The notes under the pieces: model-generated
What the model was told of the DNA's origin: nothing
Databases searched by the model: none
What the model saw: the letters and a program-made list of their open reading frames with translations, nothing else
Position numbers and translations under genes: made by a program
Source of the DNA: Sphingomonadales bacterium
Lineage (GTDB): Bacteria > Pseudomonadota > Alphaproteobacteria > Sphingomonadales > Sphingomonadaceae
DNA: 5,242 nt
Reading direction: 5' to 3'
NCBI GenBank assembly: GCA_017304125.1
Contig: JAFKLV010000171.1
Location: forward strand, 1 to 5,242
Shown: positions 1-5,242 of the stretch, in pieces
Position numbering within the stretch: position 1 is the first letter of the stretch
How the letters are laid out: every line of letters starts with the position of its first letter

Positions 1-2
1 GC

Positions 3-452
3 GCGCGCGCCGCCGATCGTTGGCTCGCCGATGTCGGGCAGGTGAGCGATGCGGGGGAGCGCAATGCGATCGCCGATGCCGCGCGGCGGGTGATCGACGA
101 TCCGGCTTATGCCGATCTGTTCGGCGCCGATGCGCTGGCGGAGGCGCCGATCAGCGCGGTGCTGGCGGACGGTATCGTCGTTGCCGGGACGGTCGACCGG
201 CTGCTCGTCACCGAAACGAGCGTAAGGGTGGTCGATTTCAAGACCGGGCGACAGGTGCCGCGCTCGGTGGACGAGGCGCCCACTTATCACCTGCGCCAGA
301 TGGCGGCTTATGTCGCGGCGCTGGCGGTGATCTTCCCCGGCCGGGCGATCGAGGCGGCGCTGCTCTACACCGGCGGCCCGGTGCTGCTGCCGTTGCCGGC
401 GGCATTGCTGGAACGGCACAAGCCCAGCTATCGCGGCGCGGAGCAAAGTTAG
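3..452 (+). CDS. addA: AddA double-strand break repair helicase-nuclease, C-terminal end (partial)
   Basis: The reading frame enters from the window edge, runs 149 codons and stops at TAG 450-452. The full protein is normally well over 1000 residues, so only the RecB-like nuclease tail is here. AddA works with AddB in the cytoplasm to unwind and resect double-strand breaks for RecA-dependent repair. The PD-(D/E)XK nuclease core is visible: a GTVDRL segment with Asp at 195-197, then VVDFKTGR with the catalytic Asp at 234-236 and Lys at 240-242, then the downstream YHLRQMAAY helix with Gln at 297-299. This order (D, DxK, Q-x3-Y) matches AddA/RecB nuclease domains. A GTG at 42 could be read as a start, but the frame is open and coding-like upstream of it, so it is internal. 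The short distance to trxA (62 bases) fits the addB-addA-trxA order recalled for alphaproteobacteria. The helicase domains lie outside the window, so the identification rests on the nuclease motifs and context. Confidence 0.86.
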   Translation, partial: ARAADRWLADVGQVSDAGERNAIADAARRVIDDPAYADLFGADALAEAPISAVLADGIVVAGTVDRLLVTETSVRVVDFKTGRQVPRSVDEAPTYHLRQMAAYVAALAVIFPGRAIEAALLYTGGPVLLPLPAALLERHKPSYRGAEQS

Positions 453-463
453 CAGGCTGCCCG

Positions 464-492
464 TTGAGCGCGGGCGCCTCGCATCCTAGATT
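464..492 (+). promoter_or_regulatory. Candidate sigma-70-type promoter of trxA
   Basis: A TTGAGC hexamer (464-469) and a TAGATT hexamer (487-492) are separated by 17 bases. Each matches four of six positions of the -35 and -10 consensus. Transcription would begin near 499, leaving a short leader that contains the trxA ribosome site. The -35 box lies in the loop and 3' arm of a small hairpin (arms 459-463 and 471-475) that follows the addA stop. That hairpin has no T run, so it is a poor terminator. The call rests on sequence alone, and trxA could also be read through from addA. Confidence 0.35.
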
Positions 493-514
493 GCCGTCAC
501 AAGGAGATTATCGA

Positions 515-838
515 ATGGCAACCAAGCAGATCACCGACGCGAGCTTCAGCGCCGACGTCCTTCAGTCCGACAAGCCGGTGCTGGTCGAATTCTGGGCGGA
601 ATGGTGCGGCCCGTGCAAGATGATCGGCCCGAGCCTGGAGGAAATCTCCGAGGAGCTCGGCGAGCAGGTGACGATCGCCAAGCTCAATATCGACGAGAAC
701 CCCGATGCACCGGGCCGTTACGGCGTGCGCGGGATCCCGACGATGATCCTGTTCAAGGGCGGCAACCCGGCGGCGACCAAGGTCGGTGCCGAGCCCAAGG
801 GCCGGATCAAGGCGTGGCTCGAAGGCGAACTGGCCTGA
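515..838 (+). CDS. trxA: Thioredoxin 1 (TrxA)
   Basis: This is a cytoplasmic dithiol-disulfide oxidoreductase of 107 residues, the classical single-domain thioredoxin length. It reduces protein disulfides and is itself recharged by thioredoxin reductase. The redox motif WCGPC lies at residues 30-34, with Cys31 and Cys34 followed by Lys35. The GIPTM segment carries the conserved cis-proline, and the C-terminal helix (KGRIKAWLEGEL) resembles that of E. coli thioredoxin. The start is the ATG at 515, eight bases after the ribosome site AAGGAG (501-506). The same frame is open further upstream, but there it runs antiparallel in sense to addA coding and is Arg/Gly-rich, so it is not part of the protein. 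One oddity is that residue 25 is Glu (GAA 587-589), where E. coli has the buried Asp26 that assists catalysis. It probably has its own promoter and ends at the strong terminator 871-906. Confidence 0.97.
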   Translation: MATKQITDASFSADVLQSDKPVLVEFWAEWCGPCKMIGPSLEEISEELGEQVTIAKLNIDENPDAPGRYGVRGIPTMILFKGGNPAATKVGAEPKGRIKAWLEGELA

Positions 839-870
839 GCCGCGCCGCGATCGACATCGCTGGATGACAG

Positions 871-906
871 AACAAGGGACCGACATCGTTCGGTCCCTTG
901 TTTTTT
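871..906 (+). terminator. Intrinsic terminator of trxA, between convergent genes
   Basis: A perfect inverted repeat has arms 871-883 and 890-902 (13 pairs, including the closing A-T pair) and a six-base loop. It is followed by an unbroken T run at 901-906 on the plus strand, the last two stem bases included. It starts 32 bases after the trxA stop and ends 8 bases before the stop of the convergent gst gene. On the minus strand the stem is followed by a poorer, interrupted T tract (TTGTTCTGT). It may therefore slow or end transcription from argJ-gst too, but it is built mainly for trxA. Confidence 0.9.
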
Positions 907-913
907 GCCCCGC

Positions 914-1522
914 TCAGGTGAGCGGGATCATCACATGCGGCGCATAGCCCGGGCGGGTTTGCAGCCGGGCATACCAGTCTGCGACCTGCGGCATCGCCGG
1001 CCGCTCGATCGGCAGCGCGAACCAGGTGTGGATATAGACCCCCATCGGCACGTCACCGATGCCGAATTGCGCGCCGCTGAGCCACGACGCCCGGCTGAGG
1101 GCATCCTCGAGGATTGCGACCTGCTTCGCACAGGCCGTCGCGGAGCGCGCCACGGCGTCCATATCGCGGTCTTCGGGGGCCTTGCGCACGAGGTTGACGA
1201 AGGCATCGCGCTGCGCCTCGGCATAAGTGAATTGCCAGTCCATCCAGCGATCGGCCAGCGCCCGTTCGCGCGGGGTGTTGCCCCACAAAGCGACATCATG
1301 CGTGTCGGCGAGATAGCGCAGGATCGCGTTCGATTCCCACAAGGTGAAATCGCCGTCGTCGATCGTCGGGATCAGCCGGTTGGGGTTTTTCGCGACATAG
1401 GCCGCGTCCATCCCGAATGCGCCGCCGGTGTCGATCCGCTCATAAGGCAAGCCGAGTTCCTCGGCGAACCACACCACTTTCTTCACATTGTGCGAGTTGG
1501 GCCGCCCCCAGATGCGCAGCAT
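914..1522 (-). CDS. Glutathione S-transferase family protein
   Basis: This is a complete 202-residue protein, the usual size of a cytosolic glutathione S-transferase. The N-terminal thioredoxin-like domain (about 1-78) starts MLRIWGRPNSHN, where Ser10 is the likely residue activating the glutathione thiol. It then shows RLIPTI with cis-Pro52 and the glutathione-binding WESNAILRYL with Glu63-Ser64. The helical C-terminal domain (about 85-202) carries FGIGDVPMG near 153-161, the conserved N-capping and hydrophobic staple element centred on Asp157. The substrate cannot be named from sequence. It could be a conjugating enzyme or a glutathione-dependent reductase of the YfcG/YghU kind. The ATG at 1520-1522 follows the argJ stop by one base, and its ribosome site GGAG (minus strand, 1531-1528) lies inside the end of argJ. 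It is therefore almost certainly co-transcribed, and probably translationally coupled, with argJ. No arginine-related role is implied. Confidence 0.94.
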   Translation of the reverse strand: MLRIWGRPNSHNVKKVVWFAEELGLPYERIDTGGAFGMDAAYVAKNPNRLIPTIDDGDFTLWESNAILRYLADTHDVALWGNTPRERALADRWMDWQFTYAEAQRDAFVNLVRKAPEDRDMDAVARSATACAKQVAILEDALSRASWLSGAQFGIGDVPMGVYIHTWFALPIERPAMPQVADWYARLQTRPGYAPHVMIPLT

Positions 1523-1523
1523 G

Positions 1524-2762
1524 TCAGCTCCGATAATCGGCGTTGATCGAGATGTAGCCGTGCGTCAGGTCGCAGGTCCACACGGTCGCGCGGCCGTCGC
1601 CGAGCCCGAGATCGACCCCGATCTCCACCTCGCGCCCCTTGAGATGCGCGGCGACCGGGGCTTCGTCATAGCCCTCGACCGCAAGCCCGTCGCGCGCCAC
1701 CTCGACCGCGCCGAAGCGGATCGCCAGCTTGTCGCGCTCGGCCGGCTCGCCGGCCTTGCCCACCGCCATCACTACGCGACCCCAATTGGCGTCCTCGCCG
1801 GCGATCGCGGTCTTGACCAGCGGCGAATTGGCGATCGACATCGCGATGCGATGCGCGCTGCGGTCGCTCTCGGCGCCCGCGACGGTGATCTCGATCAATT
1901 TCTGCGCACCTTCGCCGTCGCGCACCACCAGCATCGCAAGCTGGCGGCAGAGATCGGCCAGTGCGGCGCGGAAGGCGTCGGCGCCGGGGCTGTCGCTATC
2001 GGCGAGCGGAGCATTGCCCGCCTTGCCGGTGGCGAAGGCGAGCACGGTGTCGCTGGTCGAGGTGTCGCCGTCGACCGTGATGCACGAGAAGGTCTTGCCA
2101 TTCGCTGCCGACAGCGCCGCTTGCAGGAAGGCGGGCTCGACGGCGGCATCGGTGAAGATGAAGCCGAGCATCGTCGCCATATCGGGCGCGATCATCCCCG
2201 ATCCCTTGATGACGCCGACGAGGGTGACGGTGCGTCCATCGACCACCGCCGTGGCGATCGCGCCCTTGGGATAGGTGTCGGTGGTGCCGATCGCCTCGGC
2301 CACCGCGCGCCAGTCGGTCGGCGCGGCGGTGAAGGCTGCGTCGAGCCCGGCCTCCGCCTTGTCGATCGGCAGCGGCACGCCGATCACCCCGGTCGAGGCG
2401 ACGAACACGTCGGACGGCTGGCAGCCGAGCTGCCCCGCCGCGCGCGCCGCGATCGCTTCCACCGCCGCACGACCGCGATTGCCGGTGAAGGCGTTGGAAT
2501 TGCCCGCGTTGACCACCAAAGCGCGGGCCTGCCCCAGCACCAAAGCCTTGCGGCACCATTCCACCTCGGGCGAGGGGCATTTCGATTGCGTCAGCACCCC
2601 GGCCACCGCCGTTCCTGCATCGAGCGTGACGAAGGTGAGGTCGCAGCGATCCCACGTCTTGTAGCGCGCGCGGGCGACGCGCGGCGTCGTGCCGGCGACG
2701 GCGGGAAGAGCGGGGAAGGGCGTGGCGAGCGGGGAGATGGACGTGGACATGGCCTGCCGCAT
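1524..2762 (-). CDS. argJ: Glutamate N-acetyltransferase / amino-acid acetyltransferase (ArgJ)
   Basis: ArgJ recycles the acetyl group in arginine synthesis, moving it from N-acetylornithine to glutamate. Bifunctional forms also use acetyl-CoA, and the sequence does not tell which form this is. The precursor is 412 residues, normal for the family. The self-cleavage site KGSGMIAPDMATML is intact: cleavage before Thr197 (codon 2174-2172) yields an alpha chain 1-196 and a beta chain 197-412, with Thr197 as nucleophile. Other expected residues are present: Thr124-Gly125 (oxyanion hole), Lys186, Glu284 in VRDGEGA, and C-terminal Asn407 with Ser412 in the NADYRS tail. Two ATGs are possible. The one at 2762 has GGAG five bases upstream and is used here. 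The one at 2750 gives the more familiar N-terminus MSTSISPLA (408 residues) but has only a weak site. The frame is also open to 2930, which would overlap the divergent gene. A gst gene follows after one base. Confidence 0.97.
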   Translation of the reverse strand: MRQAMSTSISPLATPFPALPAVAGTTPRVARARYKTWDRCDLTFVTLDAGTAVAGVLTQSKCPSPEVEWCRKALVLGQARALVVNAGNSNAFTGNRGRAAVEAIAARAAGQLGCQPSDVFVASTGVIGVPLPIDKAEAGLDAAFTAAPTDWRAVAEAIGTTDTYPKGAIATAVVDGRTVTLVGVIKGSGMIAPDMATMLGFIFTDAAVEPAFLQAALSAANGKTFSCITVDGDTSTSDTVLAFATGKAGNAPLADSDSPGADAFRAALADLCRQLAMLVVRDGEGAQKLIEITVAGAESDRSAHRIAMSIANSPLVKTAIAGEDANWGRVVMAVGKAGEPAERDKLAIRFGAVEVARDGLAVEGYDEAPVAAHLKGREVEIGVDLGLGDGRATVWTCDLTHGYISINADYRS

Positions 2763-2767
2763 AAGCG

Positions 2768-2771
2768 CTCC
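2768..2771 (-). promoter_or_regulatory. Ribosome binding site that favours the upstream argJ start
   Basis: GGAG on the minus strand, five bases before the ATG at 2762-2760. The next in-frame ATG (2750-2748) is 17 bases from this site and has only AGG two bases ahead of it. The spacing therefore favours initiation at 2762, although family N-termini resemble the shorter form. Confidence 0.5.
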
Positions 2772-2840
2772 GGCGGCACAGGCAAAGATAAAGCGGACAC
2801 CGCTTGCGTGATAGGCCGCGAGTAGCTGATGTACGGCGGA

Positions 2841-2860
2841 ATTGGGGAGCATCGGGGAGC
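2841..2860 (+). repeat. Two near-identical 10-base tandem units with ribosome-site cores
   Basis: ATTGGGGAGC (2841-2850) is followed directly by ATCGGGGAGC (2851-2860), nine of ten bases identical. Each contains GGGGAG. Only the second copy (2854-2859) is correctly placed, six bases before the ATG at 2866, and it decides that start over the in-frame TTG at 2842. The first copy may be a chance slippage duplication or a ribosome standby site. Confidence 0.6.
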
Positions 2861-2865
2861 GGGGA

Positions 2866-3483
2866 ATGCGAGCGAAGATCGCAATGGGCAGTGCGTTGGC
2901 GATGGTGATCGCGTCGCCGGTCTGGGCCAAGGGACGGCCGGAAATGAAGCCGATCGCGATCGGCAGCGTCGCGGAATGGTTCGCGTCCGACGATTATCCG
3001 GCGGAAGCGCTCAGGGCGTCGCGCAGCGGTCGTGTCGTCGTAGAACTCGGCGTCGGCGTGGATGGCAAGGTGACATCGTGCAACGTCAAGGTTTCCAGCG
3101 GAACCACGTTGCTCGACGAAACCACTTGTCGCCTGGCTTATGAGCGCGGCAAATTCGATCCGGCGACGGACAAAAAAGGGCGGCCAACCGCCGGAAGCGT
3201 CATCATACCGGTGCGATGGGCGCTCGATGAGGATTCCGGGCCGCCGCCTGTCGCTCTGGCGGCCGGCAAGAACGATGAAAGTTGGGAAATCGAGGTGAAG
3301 CTCGACGAGCAGGGCAATACATTGTCCTGCAAGGTGATCGCGAAGAAGGCCCGGGATGAGTCCGATCCCTGCGCCCGCGTAAAGATCGGTCAGTTTTCGG
3401 GGCGCCGCTTCACGAAAGATGGTTATCCGGTCGCAGTGTCGGTGATCAATCGCGGTTCGACCGAGATCATTCCCGCCCAGTGA
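2866..3483 (+). CDS. Exported protein with TonB C-terminal-like domain and a degenerate second copy
   Basis: The protein has 205 residues. Residues 1-21 look like a Sec signal peptide (basic MRAK, hydrophobic core, cleavage near VWA|K), so it should act in the periplasm. Residues about 40-120 match the TonB C-terminal fold seen in many short 'energy transducer TonB' proteins: DDYPAEALR, GRVVVELGVGVDGKV, the SSGTTLLDETTC segment, KFDPATDKKGRP, then a strand ending VRWAL. Residues about 139-200 repeat its pattern weakly. SC at 71-72 and 154-155 both lie just after a turn glycine, and G-x-P-x-A-x-SVI appears at 105-113 and 186-194. There is no proline-rich spanning arm and the N-terminal helix looks cleavable, so this is unlikely to be a true TonB energising a receptor. 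A role in binding or envelope upkeep is possible, but the function is unknown. The start is the ATG with GGGGAG six bases upstream. The gene is divergent from argJ, with 103 bases between them. I found no convincing promoter in that gap. Confidence 0.78.
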   Translation: MRAKIAMGSALAMVIASPVWAKGRPEMKPIAIGSVAEWFASDDYPAEALRASRSGRVVVELGVGVDGKVTSCNVKVSSGTTLLDETTCRLAYERGKFDPATDKKGRPTAGSVIIPVRWALDEDSGPPPVALAAGKNDESWEIEVKLDEQGNTLSCKVIAKKARDESDPCARVKIGQFSGRRFTKDGYPVAVSVINRGSTEIIPAQ

Positions 3484-3531
3484 CGCTTTGCATTGGACCT
3501 TTGCCATCGCCGTCCCTATGTCTTGCGCCGC

Positions 3532-3786
3532 ATGAACTTGCTTCTGCTCCTTTCCGCCCTGCTTTCGGCGCTGACCGGCGTCGGTGCACGCGTCGGTGCG
3601 CCCCAGCCTGTGCAGGCGGTGGCGCAGGAGCAGGCGGTGCGCCTCGCCCCCGCCACGATCGCCGCGCGTGCGACGTTGCGTCCGGCGCAGGCGTTGCCGT
3701 CGCTCGTCACGCTCGCATCGGCCACGGCGCTGGCCGTGCCCGCGTTCGCCGCCATCCCCGCCTGGGTCGACCGTCGGCGCGAATAA
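3532..3786 (+). CDS. Unrecognised 84-residue hydrophobic protein just upstream of secA
   Basis: I do not recognise this protein. It begins MNLLLLLSALLSALTGVGA, a hydrophobic segment that could be a signal peptide or a membrane anchor. It then has an Ala/Gln/Val/Pro-rich middle (21-56), a second hydrophobic stretch (about 57-78) and an Arg-rich end, WVDRRRE. Codons are strongly G/C-ending, like the neighbours, which supports real coding. The chosen ATG has no purine-rich ribosome site. The frame is open upstream to a TTG at 3493, but that start also lacks one. A weak promoter-like pair, TTGGAC (3493-3498) and TATGTC (3517-3522), would place the transcript start only a few bases before the ATG, giving a near-leaderless message. 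It lies 48 bases after the TonB-like gene and 112 bases before secA. Its position, size and hydrophobic N-terminus invite comparison with secretion-monitor leader peptides, but no known arrest motif is present. It may simply be a small membrane protein. Confidence 0.55.
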   Translation: MNLLLLLSALLSALTGVGARVGAPQPVQAVAQEQAVRLAPATIAARATLRPAQALPSLVTLASATALAVPAFAAIPAWVDRRRE

Positions 3787-3898
3787 GACGTTGGCGCGCC
3801 GCGCCAGACGGCCGCGGTGCTCCACCCCATCGTTGATCCCAGACGCGAGCCCGCGAATCCGCGTGGCGCCGCGCCCATCCAATATCAGGAAGTCCGCC
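3787..3898 (+). promoter_or_regulatory. Untranslated gap before secA with short alternative hairpins and the secA ribosome site
   Basis: The 112 bases hold no gene. Just after the upstream stop codon, TGGCGC (3792-3797) can pair with GCGCCA (3801-3806) around a three-base loop. The same TGGCGC recurs at 3864-3869 and could pair with 3801-3806 instead, so the two folds exclude each other. A small CGCG hairpin lies at 3852-3863. No T run follows any of them, so none is a classical terminator. The secA ribosome site is AGGAAG (3887-3892), with six bases between it and the ATG. GC-rich DNA makes such pairings common by chance, so a regulatory role is only a suggestion. Confidence 0.3.

Positions 3899-5242
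<1,344 letters not shown>

Noticed and set aside
42..452. GTG at 42 as the start of a small 136-residue nuclease gene
   Set aside because: The frame continues upstream to the window edge with coding-like residues, and the nuclease motifs are those of the AddA C-terminus. No ribosome site precedes the GTG.
459..475. Hairpin after addA as an intrinsic terminator
   Set aside because: The stem has only five pairs and no T run follows. It overlaps the candidate trxA -35 box instead.
905..1546. A 213-codon open frame on the plus strand across gst
   Set aside because: It is antisense to a complete glutathione S-transferase with its conserved motifs. It would begin at the trxA terminator with no ribosome site.
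1488..2825. A 445-codon open frame on the plus strand across argJ
   Set aside because: It is antisense to the complete, motif-bearing argJ. Its protein is rich in Arg, Gly, His and Ala with no domain pattern, typical of a GC-rich shadow frame.
3745..3786. Resemblance of FAAIPAWV near the end of the small protein to the SecM arrest sequence (F-x4-WI...GIRAGP)
   Set aside because: The Phe-Trp spacing is one residue longer, Ile is replaced by Val, and the essential GIRAGP end is missing because the protein stops six residues after Trp. It is not evidence of SecM homology.
3480..3836. A GTG-started frame overlapping the stop of the TonB-like gene (GTGA)
   Set aside because: The overlap looks like coupling, but the product is low-complexity Arg/Ala/Gly sequence. 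The +1 frame at 3532 has the better coding character and hydrophobic pattern.

Overview
The window is chromosomal, GC-rich DNA with strongly G/C-ending codons. It carries housekeeping genes whose protein sequences and order (addA next to trxA, argJ close to and divergent from secA) suggest an alphaproteobacterium, most likely a sphingomonad (Sphingomonas or a relative). This placement rests on recalled family sequences and gene order, not on a search. I see no mobile element, CRISPR array, tRNA or rRNA.

Layout: (1) Positions 3-452, plus strand: the C-terminal nuclease end of the AddA recombination helicase, cut by the window edge. (2) 515-838, plus: a thioredoxin 1, with its own likely promoter and followed by a strong intrinsic terminator at 871-906. 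(3) 2762-1524 and 1522-914, minus: argJ (arginine biosynthesis) followed after one base by a glutathione S-transferase gene. This is a tight two-gene unit that converges on trxA. (4) 2866-3483, plus: an exported protein with a TonB C-terminal-like domain and a degenerate second copy, divergent from argJ. (5) 3532-3786, plus: an unrecognised 84-residue hydrophobic protein directly ahead of secA. (6) 3899 to the window end, plus: the first 448 residues of SecA, the preprotein translocase ATPase.

The genes belong to separate core processes: DNA break repair (addA), thiol redox and detoxification (trxA, gst), arginine synthesis (argJ) and protein export (secA). No single pathway joins them. The part most worth a second look is 3532-3898. 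A short protein with an N-terminal membrane or signal segment sits upstream of secA, and the gap between them holds mutually exclusive short hairpins. This resembles in layout, but not in recognisable sequence, the secretion-monitoring leader peptides of other bacteria. The degenerate tandem TonB-like protein and a Glu in place of the buried Asp of thioredoxin are secondary points. Large open frames antisense to argJ and secA are judged to be shadows caused by the high GC content.
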